From Arcicella rosea (GTDB taxonomy: Bacteria; Bacteroidota; Bacteroidia; Cytophagales; Spirosomataceae), in NCBI RefSeq assembly GCF_014204325.1, contig NZ_JACHKT010000001.1:248001-312000 (forward strand): a stretch of DNA of 64,000 bases, written 5' to 3'. The notes beneath the pieces were generated by a model. It saw only the letters and a program-made list of their open reading frames with translations, made no database searches and had not been told where the DNA came from. The translations under genes and the position numbers were made by a program. Of this stretch, positions 42,511 through 51,849 are shown one piece after another. Positions within the stretch are counted from its first letter, which is position 1; every line of letters starts with the position of its first letter.

Positions 42511-42984
42511 ATGGAAAATAAAGAAATTCAGAAACTCCTTGATTTTATTGCACAATCAACGCTTGATGAAGTAAACATCGAAACGTCGGAGTTAAAATTA
42601 TCTGTGAAACGTTATGGTGCAGCACCAGTAATTCAGCAAGTGGCCGCTCCACAAGTAGTGGCTGCCCCAGTAGCTAGTCCTGCAACAACGGCTGCTCCTG
42701 CCGCACCAGCTACTCCAGTTGCTGCTCCTGTAGTTGCGACTAATAGAGTAACGATTAAATCACCAATGATTGGAACGTTCTATCGTTCTGCTGGACCTGA
42801 TTCACCTTCTTTTGTTGAAATAGGTAAAGAAATTACAAAAGGTAAAACTGTTTGTATCATTGAAGCAATGAAGTTATTCAATGAAATTGAGTCTGAAATT
42901 TCAGGTAAAATTATTGAAGTATTGGTTGAAAATGCAACGCCAGTTGAATATGACCAACCATTGTTTGTTGTAGAACTGGCTTAA
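42511..42984 (+). CDS. accB: Acetyl-CoA carboxylase biotin carboxyl carrier protein
   Basis: The 157-residue protein has a charged N-terminal segment and an Ala/Pro-rich flexible linker (about 36-76). The biotinyl domain carries the biotinylation motif EAMKLFNE, with K121 as the acceptor. GTFYRSAGPDSPSFVEIG is the usual thumb region. It carries CO2-biotin between AccC and the carboxyltransferase. accC follows after 79 bases. Confidence 0.96.
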   Translation: MENKEIQKLLDFIAQSTLDEVNIETSELKLSVKRYGAAPVIQQVAAPQVVAAPVASPATTAAPAAPATPVAAPVVATNRVTIKSPMIGTFYRSAGPDSPSFVEIGKEITKGKTVCIIEAMKLFNEIESEISGKIIEVLVENATPVEYDQPLFVVELA

Positions 42985-43063
42985 TTTGAAGATAGAATAA
43001 TTTGCTAAACCTCTTAGTTGTCAAATTATAAATTCTCAAGTTTTCAAATGCTCAAATTGAATC

Positions 43064-44407
43064 ATGTTTAAAAAAATATTAATTGCCAACCGAGGTGAAA
43101 TTGCTCTTCGCATCATCAGAACTTGTAAAGAAATGGGCATCAAAACGGTGGCTGTTTATTCAACTGCCGACCGTGAAAGCCTCCATGTAAAATTTGCTGA
43201 TGAAGCTGTTTGCATTGGTCCACCGCCAAGTCGTCAATCTTACTTGAATATTCCTGCCATTATTTCAGCTGCTGAAGTTACTGGTGCTGATGCAATTCAT
43301 CCTGGATACGGTTTCTTGTCTGAAAATGCAGAATTTTCAAGAATTTGTGCTGAATATGGTATCAAATTTATTGGAGCTACCGCCGATCAAATCAATTCGA
43401 TGGGTGACAAAGCAACAGCTAAAGAAACCATGAAAAAATCAGGTGTTCCTGTTATTCCTGGTTCTGACGGTTTGATTGATACTGTTGAAGAAGCAAAAGT
43501 ATTAGCGAAAGAAATTAAATACCCAGTTATCATCAAAGCTACGGCTGGTGGTGGCGGACGTGGTATGAGAATTATTCGTCAAGAAGAGGAGTTTGATAAG
43601 TTATGGACAGATGCTAAAACTGAATCAGCAGCAGCATTTGGAAATGATGGTCTTTACATGGAAAAATATGTTGAAGAACCACGCCATATCGAAATTCAAA
43701 TTGTTGGAGACCAATTTGGAACAGTGTGTCACTTATCTGAACGTGATTGTTCAATCCAACGTCGTCATCAAAAATTGTGTGAAGAAACTCCTTCGCCAGC
43801 ACTTTCGCCTGAACTAAGAGCGAAAATGGGTGAAGCGGCTATTAAAGGTGCAGCAGCTATCGGTTACGAAGGTGCTGGTACTATTGAGTTTTTGCTTGAC
43901 AAACATGGAGATTTCTACTTTATGGAAATGAATACTCGTATCCAAGTAGAACATCCAATTACTGAAGAAGTTACAGATTTTGACCTAATTAAGGAACAAA
44001 TTAAAGTAGCGGCAGGTGAAGCAATTTCAGGACAAAATTATTTCCCAAAATTATTCGCTTTAGAGTGTCGTATCAATGCTGAAGATCCTAAAAATGGCTT
44101 CCGTCCATCTCCAGGAAAAATCACCAACTTGCACCTTCCGGGTGGTCGTGGTGTAAGAATTGATAGTCACGTGTATTCAGGCTATACAATTCCACCAAAT
44201 TACGATTCAATGATTGCGAAAGTAATCGTATCTGGACAAACTCGTGAAGAAGTTTTACTTCGTATGAAGCGTGCCTTGCAAGAATTCGTTATTGAAGGAA
44301 TTAAAACAACAATTCCATTCCATATTAAACTGATGGATGATGAACGTTTTAAATCTGGAAACTTTACAACTGCCTTTATGGATGGTTTCGACTTGAGTAA
44401 TTTGTAA
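43064..44407 (+). CDS. accC: Acetyl-CoA carboxylase, biotin carboxylase subunit
   Basis: The 447-residue protein has full AccC length. It begins [20 protein letters not shown], with [13 protein letters not shown], the glycine-rich ATP-grasp loop [47 protein letters not shown] and FRPSPGKI. It carboxylates biotin on AccB using ATP and bicarbonate. It ends the yceD-to-accC cluster at a terminator. Confidence 0.97.
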   Translation: MFKKILIANRGEIALRIIRTCKEMGIKTVAVYSTADRESLHVKFADEAVCIGPPPSRQSYLNIPAIISAAEVTGADAIHPGYGFLSENAEFSRICAEYGIKFIGATADQINSMGDKATAKETMKKSGVPVIPGSDGLIDTVEEAKVLAKEIKYPVIIKATAGGGGRGMRIIRQEEEFDKLWTDAKTESAAAFGNDGLYMEKYVEEPRHIEIQIVGDQFGTVCHLSERDCSIQRRHQKLCEETPSPALSPELRAKMGEAAIKGAAAIGYEGAGTIEFLLDKHGDFYFMEMNTRIQVEHPITEEVTDFDLIKEQIKVAAGEAISGQNYFPKLFALECRINAEDPKNGFRPSPGKITNLHLPGGRGVRIDSHVYSGYTIPPNYDSMIAKVIVSGQTREEVLLRMKRALQEFVIEGIKTTIPFHIKLMDDERFKSGNFTTAFMDGFDLSNL

Positions 44408-44427
44408 AATCATTCTTATTAATAAGT

Positions 44428-44471
44428 AAAAAGATGGCTTCAATTTGAATAAATTGAGGTCATCTTTTTTT
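44428..44471 (+). terminator. Intrinsic terminator after accC
   Basis: AAAAAGATGGCTTCAATTT pairs with AAATTGAGGTCATCTTTTT with two G-U wobbles and a 4-base loop, followed by T residues. Confidence 0.85.
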
Positions 44472-44587
44472 ATGTATTTTATTTAACTATTAAATCACTC
44501 CATCTATCACAAAATAATTGCGTTTGTAAACTCCAAATTGCATATTTGGAATGTTTTAACGATAAAAAACTTAAACCACCTAAACGT

Positions 44588-47095
44588 ATGAATCGAAAAC
44601 TATTTACCTTATTGAGTTTAATCCTAATTACTACTTCTGCTTTTACTTTTACTGATGATGGTAGCGATTTTATTGAAAAATTGGTCGCTAAATTTGAAAA
44701 ATACCATCACGAAAATCCACAAGAAAAAGTCTATTTGCATCTCGACAAGCCTTACTATATGGCTGGAGAAACCATTTGGTTCAAAGGTTATTTATTCGAT
44801 GCTACTTATCATAGAATAGATTCTGTAAGTAGGGTACTTTATGTCGATTTGATTGACGAAGCAAAAGGAAAAATTATTATCCAACGTACTTTAAAATGCG
44901 ATGGTTCAACTTTTGGGGATATTGCACTTCCTGATTCATTAGAAGAAGGGAGTTATCAAATCAGAGCTTATACCAGTTATATGCGAAATTTCTCGGAAGA
45001 GTTCTTTTTTAGACAGGAAGTAAAAATTTGGCAAGGATCTACCCAAAATCGTCTCACTGAAAGTAATGCCAACAAATTATCGGAAGTAGCAGATTTTCAG
45101 TTTTTTCCAGAGGGAGGAAACCTCGTTATGGGTATTTCCTCAAAAGTAGGCTTTAAGGCTGTTAATATTGCAGGAAAAGGGGTAGAAAGTGAAGGTTTTG
45201 TATTGAGTAGTACCAAAGACACCGTCACTGCATTTAATTCTGAACATTTGGGAATGGGATATTTCAATTTTGTTCCTGAAAATTCAGATACTTATACCGC
45301 TTATATTAAACAAAAAGATGGTTCGTTAAAGCCTTTCCCTTTGCCAAAAGTATATGAACAAGGCTATACAATGGCAATTGATAACCTTTCTAATAAAGAA
45401 AAAATCAAAGTTTTTATTTCTAATAGTGCGCCCATTCCTGCTGAAAAAGCCAAAGAAGTGGTGATTATTGCTCAACAAAAAGGACAAATTTGTTTTGTGG
45501 CAAGAGGTTCTGAGAAACTGAAATCATTCGGAATCACTATTCCCAAAGATAGAATTCCAGATGATGGAATTGTTCAAATTACGATGTTTGATTCAAAAGG
45601 TGAGCCCGTATGCGAACGCATCGCTTTTGTGAATAAAAACAAGCAGATAAATCTGAAAATCAGTCCAGACAAAGCAACTTATAAAAGCAGAGAAAAAGTA
45701 ACGCTCAATATAGAAGCGACTGATAAAGAGGGAAAACCTGTTAAAGGAGATTTCTCAGTGGCTGTAACCGATGGCAATCAAGTAATTCCTAATGCTTTTC
45801 AAGAAAATTTATTGACTTATTTACTCTTGAGTTCAGACATTGCCGAGAAAAAATCTAACGAATATTATTCAAGTATTAGAGGTACCATTGAACAACCAGC
45901 TTATTATTTTGAATCGAATAATGAAAATGCAACACGACATTTGGATATTTTGATGTTGACACAAGGTTGGAGAAGATTTATTTGGAAAAATATTATTGAA
46001 GATAGAAAACCCAATTTTCAGCATATCTTAGAAACAGGCTTGAATGTTACAGGAAAAGCTTTACGTCCGAATGGAAAACCAGCCAATAATGTAAGCCTTA
46101 CTTTAATGCTAAAAAGCGAAAAAGATTCACCACAAATTCTGATGAGTAATGCTGATTCATTAGGGAATTATGCTTTTTATGGAGTAGATTTTAATGATAG
46201 CACAGAAGTTTTTATTCAAGGAATGAAAGAAAAGGGGAGTAAAAACCTTCAAGTATCTATTGATGCACAGAAAAATGCACCTAAAGTACAAATCATTAAA
46301 ACCCCTTTTAATCCAATGGAATTTGATGCTAGAGAGTTAGCAGATTTCCTAAAAAAAGCAAAAGATGCTGTTGAGCTTGAAAAGAAATTGAAGCTTAATA
46401 AAGTTCAGATGTTGGATGAAGTAGTGGTGAAAGCTAAAAAAGAAACACAGGATTCTCGTAAAATTTATGGAAGAGCCAGTAATACTTTAAAAGTTGATGA
46501 TAGATTATGTGCTGGAGCTACCAATGTTTTACAAATGTTGCAAGGTAGAGTGCCAGGAGTACAAGTTTCGTCAGATGGAAGTGGTGGATATAAAGTATTA
46601 ATCAGAGGAATAAGTTCGATTAGTTTAAGCAGTGACCCATTAGTTGTTTTAGACGGAATGCCTGCTTCTATAGATATTTTAACAGGAATTAACCCTTGTG
46701 ACGTAGAACAAATTGATGTATTAAAAGGAGCTGACGCTAGTATTTTTGGCTCAAGAGCATCGAATGGTGTAATTTCAGTACTTACCAAAAGAGGCGGACC
46801 AAACTATGATTATTCAAAAGACCCTGCGATGGGCGTATCAATACAAAAACGGTTGGGTTATAATGTTCCAAGAGAATTTTATGCACCCAAATATGATGTA
46901 GATAAACCAGAACATGTTCGTCCAGATTTTCGTTCAACGCTTCATTGGGCACCAAATGTTCAAACAGATTCTACAGGAAAAGCAACAGTAACCTATTGGA
47001 ATACAGATGCTAAAACCAATATTAATATTGTGGCAGAAGGCGTTGCTTATAATGGAGGAATCGGAGTTGCTAAAAATACGTATCAAGTAAAGTAA
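44588..47095 (+). CDS. Large exported protein with macroglobulin-like and TonB-plug domains but no barrel
   Basis: ATG 44588 (835 residues) opens a signal peptide (MNRKLFTLLSLILITTSAFT); a TTG at 44546 is rejected. Residues about 45-150 resemble a macroglobulin MG2 domain (EKVYLHLDKPYYMAGETIWF, then GSYQIRAYTSYMRNFSEEFF). More beta-sandwich domains follow. A carboxypeptidase-like segment lies at about 490-570, and a TonB plug at about 640-745 (VLQMLQGRVPGVQVSS, VLDGMPASIDI, GADASIFGSRASNGVISVL). The end, STLHWAPNVQTDSTGKATVT, resembles an alpha-2-macroglobulin-type ending. There is no transmembrane barrel after the plug. The role is unknown. A gene of this type occurs as a single unit between terminators. 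Confidence 0.8.
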   Translation: MNRKLFTLLSLILITTSAFTFTDDGSDFIEKLVAKFEKYHHENPQEKVYLHLDKPYYMAGETIWFKGYLFDATYHRIDSVSRVLYVDLIDEAKGKIIIQRTLKCDGSTFGDIALPDSLEEGSYQIRAYTSYMRNFSEEFFFRQEVKIWQGSTQNRLTESNANKLSEVADFQFFPEGGNLVMGISSKVGFKAVNIAGKGVESEGFVLSSTKDTVTAFNSEHLGMGYFNFVPENSDTYTAYIKQKDGSLKPFPLPKVYEQGYTMAIDNLSNKEKIKVFISNSAPIPAEKAKEVVIIAQQKGQICFVARGSEKLKSFGITIPKDRIPDDGIVQITMFDSKGEPVCERIAFVNKNKQINLKISPDKATYKSREKVTLNIEATDKEGKPVKGDFSVAVTDGNQVIPNAFQENLLTYLLLSSDIAEKKSNEYYSSIRGTIEQPAYYFESNNENATRHLDILMLTQGWRRFIWKNIIEDRKPNFQHILETGLNVTGKALRPNGKPANNVSLTLMLKSEKDSPQILMSNADSLGNYAFYGVDFNDSTEVFIQGMKEKGSKNLQVSIDAQKNAPKVQIIKTPFNPMEFDARELADFLKKAKDAVELEKKLKLNKVQMLDEVVVKAKKETQDSRKIYGRASNTLKVDDRLCAGATNVLQMLQGRVPGVQVSSDGSGGYKVLIRGISSISLSSDPLVVLDGMPASIDILTGINPCDVEQIDVLKGADASIFGSRASNGVISVLTKRGGPNYDYSKDPAMGVSIQKRLGYNVPREFYAPKYDVDKPEHVRPDFRSTLHWAPNVQTDSTGKATVTYWNTDAKTNINIVAEGVAYNGGIGVAKNTYQVK

Positions 47096-47117
47096 GATAT
47101 TTTACTTTTTGAGATAG

Positions 47118-47155
47118 AAAAAGCTAATCAATATATTTGTTGATTAGCTTTTTTT
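47118..47155 (+). terminator. Intrinsic terminator
   Basis: AAAAAGCTAATCAA and TTGATTAGCTTTTT form a perfect 14-bp stem with an 8-base loop and a T run. Confidence 0.9.
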
Positions 47156-47188
47156 ATGATTCTCCTTTTCTGAAAGTTAGTCTTTCCC

Positions 47189-47196
47189 TACCTTTG
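47189..47196 (+). promoter_or_regulatory. -7 box TACCTTTG for the atp operon
   Basis: TACCTTTG fits TAnnTTTG, 16 bases before the ATG at 47212; a near-leaderless transcript would follow. Confidence 0.6.
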
Positions 47197-47211
47197 CAAA
47201 AATTATTGATT

Positions 47212-47571
47212 ATGCTCAGAATTATTATCCTGACGATTGGCTTAGGTTTGATATTTTATTTTTCTCCTCAAATAGGACTTTCCCAATATCTCCACGAGTA
47301 TAAATGGATTATTTTGGCTTTCTTTTTTGCGGTTTCTTACCTGAATCATTTACTTGCCCAATTAGGTTTTGCTAACAATCGTGAAAACTTTGTGCAGTTC
47401 TATTTAGGAGGGATTGTAACACGATTAATTCTAAGTCTGATTTTCGTAGGAGTAATTGCTTACATGGGTACAAAAGACATCTATATCTTTATTACCAATT
47501 TTTTTGTACTCTATTTATGTTATACAGGGTTTGAAATTTACGGATTGTATCGTAACTTGCGACACTTTTAG
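47212..47571 (+). CDS. AtpI-like membrane protein upstream of atpB
   Basis: ATG 47212 gives 119 residues; a TTG at 47137 would precede the promoter box and is rejected. Four hydrophobic segments are visible, at about 2-22, 29-46, 65-86 and 88-108. It sits just before atpB, the position of AtpI/AtpZ-type assembly proteins in F-ATPase operons. Sequence identity to AtpI is not obvious, so the call is by size, topology and context. It may help insert the c-ring or carry Mg2+, as proposed for AtpI elsewhere; for this protein that is inference. Confidence 0.65.
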   Translation: MLRIIILTIGLGLIFYFSPQIGLSQYLHEYKWIILAFFFAVSYLNHLLAQLGFANNRENFVQFYLGGIVTRLILSLIFVGVIAYMGTKDIYIFITNFFVLYLCYTGFEIYGLYRNLRHF

Positions 47572-47679
47572 AGGTCAATCAATTACTTTTATTTATAAAG
47601 TATTGATTATCACCAACCAAGAGTAAAGATTATTATTAAGAATATTCAAAAAACAACCATATACTTCCAAGAAGCCGTG

Positions 47680-48759
47680 ATGAAGAAAGTGTATTTTTCA
47701 AATATTTTAGCTTTTTTATTTTTGTTCTCTTCAGTAACTTTTGCTCAGCATGAGCACAGTGCTGATACAACAGCTACCCCTACAACTGAAACTACCACAG
47801 AAGCTGTAGAAGGCAAGCATGAAGAAAGTCATGGCGAAGCAAAATTTGAGCCGGGCAAACTTATCCTTGAACACATTGGTGATGAACATGAATGGCACTT
47901 TGCTACGATTGGACATTCGCATGTTTCAATTTCTTTGCCTTGTATCGTTTATACTAAAGATGGATTAAAAGTATTCTCTTCAAGTAAATTCAAAAACGAA
48001 CACCATGAAGCTGTTTCTTATGAAGGTTTAAAGTTAGATCATCATCACATTGTAGCTGAAGATGGTTCTGCGGTTTATGATTTTTCTATCACTAAAAACG
48101 TAGCGTCATTATTACTAAGTGCTGTTCTTTTATTGACCATTTTCTTATCAGTAGCGAAAGGTTACAAGGAGCGTGAAGGAAAAGCACCTAAAGGTTTACA
48201 ATCTTTGTTAGAACCAATCATCATTTTTGTTCGTGATGAAATCGCAAAAAATAACATTGGCGAAAAACACTACAGACGTTTTACTCCGTACTTATTAACA
48301 TTGTTTTTCTTTATCTGGATTAACAACCTTTTAGGTTTATTACCGGGTGGAGCAAACTTAACAGGTAACATCGCAGTAACGTTAGTGTTGGCTGTAATTG
48401 CTTTCTTTGTAACTAACCTTAATGGTAGAAGTACTTATTGGGGACATATTTTTGCAATGCCAGGTGTACCGAAATGGTTATTGATTTTATTAACGCCAGT
48501 AGAGGTTATCGGTTTGTTCATGAAACCTTTCTCATTAATGGTTCGTCTTTTTGCTAACATCAGTGCAGGACACATCATTTTATTGAGCTTAATTTCATTA
48601 ATTTTTATCTTTGAAAGTATCGCAATTAGTCCAATTATCGTTGGTTTCTCAATTTTCATGAACCTTATCGAATTATTGGTAGCTTTATTGCAAGCATATA
48701 TTTTCACCATGTTGACATCAACTTATATTGGTTCAGCCGTTGAAGAGCATCATCATTAA
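47680..48759 (+). CDS. atpB: F0F1 ATP synthase subunit a
   Basis: ATG 47680 gives 359 residues; a GTG lies one codon earlier. The protein has a signal peptide (MKKVYFSNILAFLFLFSSVTF) and a His/Glu-rich extracytoplasmic segment of about 120 residues, an extension common in Bacteroidota AtpB. The membrane domain then follows, with FFFIWINNLLGLLPGG and the essential arginine region FSLMVRLFANISAGHIIL, and a final helix before VEEHHH. It forms the proton half-channels against the c-ring in the inner membrane. atpE follows after 47 bases. Confidence 0.96.
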   Translation: MKKVYFSNILAFLFLFSSVTFAQHEHSADTTATPTTETTTEAVEGKHEESHGEAKFEPGKLILEHIGDEHEWHFATIGHSHVSISLPCIVYTKDGLKVFSSSKFKNEHHEAVSYEGLKLDHHHIVAEDGSAVYDFSITKNVASLLLSAVLLLTIFLSVAKGYKEREGKAPKGLQSLLEPIIIFVRDEIAKNNIGEKHYRRFTPYLLTLFFFIWINNLLGLLPGGANLTGNIAVTLVLAVIAFFVTNLNGRSTYWGHIFAMPGVPKWLLILLTPVEVIGLFMKPFSLMVRLFANISAGHIILLSLISLIFIFESIAISPIIVGFSIFMNLIELLVALLQAYIFTMLTSTYIGSAVEEHHH

Positions 48760-48806
48760 TATTCAAACGTTTTTCAAATTAATTTAACAAATAAACAATT
48801 ACAATT

Positions 48807-49052
48807 ATGTCACTTTTGTCAATCTTAGGAGAAGTTTCTTTAGGTTTAGGTCTTGCTGGTTTAGGTGCTGGTGTAGCAGCTATCGGTGCTGGTTTAGGTA
48901 TTGGTCGTATCGGTGGTTCTGCAATGGAAGCTATCGCTCGTCAACCTGAAGCTTCTGGAAAAATCCAAGGTGCTATGTTGATCGTTGCAGCATTCGTTGA
49001 AGCCGTAGCTCTTTTCGCAGCGGTAATCTGTTTGTTGGTAACGTTGAAGTAA
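48807..49052 (+). CDS. atpE: F0F1 ATP synthase subunit c
   Basis: The 81-residue hairpin protein has helix 1 rich in Gly/Ala (GLAGLGAGVAAIGAGLGIG), a polar loop ARQPEA, and helix 2 (GAMLIVAAFVEAVALFAAVI) with the ion-carrying glutamate. The Gln and Ser/Thr companions of the Na+-binding motif are absent, which points to proton coupling. It forms the rotor ring. A 12-bp hairpin lies between it and atpF. Confidence 0.96.
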   Translation: MSLLSILGEVSLGLGLAGLGAGVAAIGAGLGIGRIGGSAMEAIARQPEASGKIQGAMLIVAAFVEAVALFAAVICLLVTLK

Positions 49053-49128
49053 TTCAAAACCAACTGATTCGATTTTATCCCCGAAAAAACTAGTTTCTCG
49101 GTAATGAAACTGAATCAAAGCAACATTT

Positions 49129-49168
49129 GAAAATCAGCAAGTAAAGCATTAGGCTATTGCTGATTTTC
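49129..49168 (+). promoter_or_regulatory. Perfect 12-bp hairpin between atpE and atpF
   Basis: GAAAATCAGCAA (49129-49140) pairs with TTGCTGATTTTC (49157-49168) around a 16-base loop. There is no T run after it, so it is more likely an mRNA 3'-end stabiliser or processing site, or a leaky attenuator, than a full terminator. Confidence 0.6.
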
Positions 49169-49273
49169 ATCTCAAAAAAACTCAAATGTAGCTAAATCAC
49201 TCATAACAGTATTTAAGCCTACATTTTTAGAAAGCATTCATAGAAATTTTCACATACAAAATCACAGACAACG

Positions 49274-49768
49274 ATGGATTTAATTACCCCTGGTCTTGGT
49301 CTAATAGTTTGGCAATTAGTAATTTTTGGTCTTTTGTTTTTCTTGTTATCAAAATTTGCTTGGAAACCAATCATGGCATCTTTACAAGAAAGAGAACAAT
49401 CAATTGAAGATGCTCTTTCTTTAGCAGCAAAAACTCGCCAAGAAATGGCTGAATTGAAAGCTGGTAACGAGAAATTAATCGCCGAAGCACGTGCTGAACG
49501 TGACAGAGTGTTAAAAGAAGCAAAAGAAGCTAGTGAAGCAATGATTACACAAGCAAAATCAGAAGCGCAAAAAGCTGGTGCCGAAGAAATTGAAAAAGCT
49601 CGTGCTGCATTCAACCAAGAGAAAGTAGCTGCTGTTGCGTCATTAAGAAAAGAAGCTGCTTCTTTATCTTTAGAAATTGCAGAAAAAGTATTACGTAATC
49701 AATTAGCTGACCGTGCAGCGCAAGAGGCGTTAGTAACGAGCTTATTGGCTGATGCTAAATTAAACTAA
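49274..49768 (+). CDS. atpF: F0F1 ATP synthase subunit b
   Basis: The 164-residue protein has one N-terminal membrane helix (LGLIVWQLVIFGLLFFLLSK) followed by a long charged coiled coil (EREQSIEDALSLAAKTRQE onward). It ends at LLADAKLN, the standard b-subunit architecture and length. It forms the stator stalk linking subunit a to delta and alpha. atpH follows after 81 bases. Confidence 0.96.
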   Translation: MDLITPGLGLIVWQLVIFGLLFFLLSKFAWKPIMASLQEREQSIEDALSLAAKTRQEMAELKAGNEKLIAEARAERDRVLKEAKEASEAMITQAKSEAQKAGAEEIEKARAAFNQEKVAAVASLRKEAASLSLEIAEKVLRNQLADRAAQEALVTSLLADAKLN

Positions 49769-49849
49769 TATCATTATTGATATTAAGATTTGAATAAAGA
49801 ATGACGATACTTAGGTATCTAAATTCAACATCAAAAATCCAAAATCGAA

Positions 49850-50386
49850 ATGTCCCAGCAAACCGTTGCGTTCAGATATGCCAAATCTTTACTTGGTTTG
49901 GCGATAGAAAAAGGCGTTGAAGCTCAGGTATATGAAGATATGAAACTCTTCAACCAAGTTTGCGACGAAAATCATCAGTTTTTTTTACTGTTGAAAAGCC
50001 CTATCGTTTCTCATTACCATAAATTGACGATTCTTAGAAATATCTTCAAAGGTAAAGTAGATGATTCAACGATGGCTATTTTTGAAATCATTACTCAAAA
50101 AAACCGTGAAGCTGTATTGCCACTTATTGCTGAAGATTATTTAGTGCAATACGAATTGCATAAAGGTATTCAAAAAGCTTATGTTACTACAGCTACTCCT
50201 TTGACTGCCTCTCAAAAAGCTGAATTTCAGCAAATTGTTGCAGAAAATACAGGTAAAACAGTAGAAGTAGTTGAGAAAATTGACGCTGACTTAATTGGGG
50301 GATATATCCTTCAAGTTAACGACCGTCAGATTGATACTACTGTAAAAGCAAGACTTAACGAATTGAAAATGAAATTTAATAACTAA
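49850..50386 (+). CDS. atpH: F0F1 ATP synthase subunit delta
   Basis: The 178-residue protein starts QTVAFRYAKSLLGLAIEKG, the delta/OSCP N-terminal helix. It has the C-terminal signature KIDADLIGGYILQVNDRQIDTTVKARL. It caps F1 and binds the b stalk. In most operons atpA and atpG follow; here a terminator comes 22 bases after the stop, and then an unrelated gene. Confidence 0.96.
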   Translation: MSQQTVAFRYAKSLLGLAIEKGVEAQVYEDMKLFNQVCDENHQFFLLLKSPIVSHYHKLTILRNIFKGKVDDSTMAIFEIITQKNREAVLPLIAEDYLVQYELHKGIQKAYVTTATPLTASQKAEFQQIVAENTGKTVEVVEKIDADLIGGYILQVNDRQIDTTVKARLNELKMKFNN

Positions 50387-50408
50387 ATTTCATTGAAAAT
50401 CATCTAAT

Positions 50409-50445
50409 AAAACCCGTTAGAATCTATCGTTCTTGCGGGTTTTTG
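50409..50445 (+). terminator. Intrinsic terminator after atpH
   Basis: AAACCCG...AGAA pairs with TTCT..CGGGTTT with a two-base internal mismatch, followed by T5. It ends the atp operon at atpH. Confidence 0.75.
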
Positions 50446-50500
50446 TGTTTAGCTTCGGATGGTTTTGACGTAATATCGGATAATTTTAAATCATTACGAT

Positions 50501-51574
50501 ATGAATATTTTAGACGAACTCAATCAAGTATCAATTCTTCAAGTAGCAGAAGATTTGGGATTGGACGTGAAAAGGCAACGAATGATTTGTCCATTTCATG
50601 AAGATGATACCCCTTCGCTTGTACTTTATCCACATACTAATAGTTTTTATTGCTTTGGCTGTGCTAAAACGGGTAATGCTATCAGTTTGTACTCGGAAAT
50701 TAAAAAAATGGATATAAAATCTACCATTCAAGAAATGGCAGTAGAATATATTCCAGGTTTTCAACAGTCTAAAAAATTCGCTAAGAAAAAACTACCAACA
50801 AGTAATTTATTTGATGTTGCCGCCATCAGAAGAATACAAGAGAGAGAAAAACCTACAGAAGAAATTCACTCTCAGATTTATGAAGCCTTTCGTAATTTTT
50901 GTTTGCAACAGCAATCCAACGAATTATCACAATCAGCACTTGCTTATTTAAAACAACGTGGTTTTACGGATAAAACCATTAAAGATTTTAATCTGTTCGT
51001 CATTAAAGATTATACCGAAGTAACATGGTATTTAAAACAGCATTTTTCTACTTTAGATTTACAGGAATCAGGTTTATACAATCAGCAAAATAACCTGATT
51101 TTTTACGCCCATTCATTGATTATTCCTTATTATCGTGAAGGAAGAATTGTGTATTTACAAGGACGTGTCATTGGAAAACCCAGCGAAGGCACAAATCGTT
51201 ATTGCTTTTTGAACAATCAGCCATTAACGCTTTTTAATGTTGATGCTTTGAAGAAAACCAAAACAGACGAAACCGTTTATGTAACTGAAGGAGCTTTTGA
51301 CTGTATGCGTTTGGTACAAGAAGGAAAAACAGCCGTAAGTTTAGGAACAGCCAATATTTTTAAAAAGGAATGGGCAAAGCTTTTCAAAAGAGTAAATGTG
51401 GTTTTTTATTTAGATAACGATAAGGCTGGACACAAAGCAGCCGAGGAATTAGAGAAAATATTCACTCATTTCAATATCTCAAGTACTCGGAAAAACCTTC
51501 CAGAGAACTACAAAGATGTTAATGATTATTATACAGGAAAATTAGGAAGTAACGAGCAGCTGGGAATGTTTTGA
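50501..51574 (+). CDS. Short DNA-primase-like protein (CHC2 zinc finger + Toprim)
   Basis: The 357-residue protein has a CHC2-type zinc-binding site, C30-P-F-H33 and C51-F-G-C54. It then has a DnaG-like middle (SALAYLKQRGFTDKTIKDFN) and a Toprim domain: VYVTEGAFDCMRL with E263, FYLDNDKAGHKAAE with D305/D307, and NDYYTG near the end. It lacks the C-terminal helicase-binding domain of a housekeeping DnaG (usually about 600-650 residues). It is probably a second, mobile-element-type or repair-associated primase. No phage, plasmid or helicase genes lie beside it. It stands alone after the atp terminator, and its function is unproven. Confidence 0.8.
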   Translation: MNILDELNQVSILQVAEDLGLDVKRQRMICPFHEDDTPSLVLYPHTNSFYCFGCAKTGNAISLYSEIKKMDIKSTIQEMAVEYIPGFQQSKKFAKKKLPTSNLFDVAAIRRIQEREKPTEEIHSQIYEAFRNFCLQQQSNELSQSALAYLKQRGFTDKTIKDFNLFVIKDYTEVTWYLKQHFSTLDLQESGLYNQQNNLIFYAHSLIIPYYREGRIVYLQGRVIGKPSEGTNRYCFLNNQPLTLFNVDALKKTKTDETVYVTEGAFDCMRLVQEGKTAVSLGTANIFKKEWAKLFKRVNVVFYLDNDKAGHKAAEELEKIFTHFNISSTRKNLPENYKDVNDYYTGKLGSNEQLGMF

Positions 51575-51849
51575 TAAGTTTTTTTCTTCTTTTTGCTTTA
51601 CAAGCAAAGACAGAATCTATTAAAATGATGATTTTTTATTAGGTAAATCAGGATAAAAAACTCGAAATAATAAGAGAGATTTAAGTATATATTTAACGAT
51701 AAAGTACTCAAATAATTGAAATTTAAGGCTTTTTGATTTGAACTTTACAGATAAAAATTTCTCTAATCCAGTCGGAATTACTAAATTCGGAAACTCAATG
51801 AAATTATTAGGTTAGCCATTGACTAGTGCTTGCCAAAATTAACTTATTT

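Noticed and set aside
49129-49168. Terminator between atpE and atpF
   Set aside because: The stem is perfect but no T run follows on the plus strand, and the operon clearly continues into atpF and atpH.
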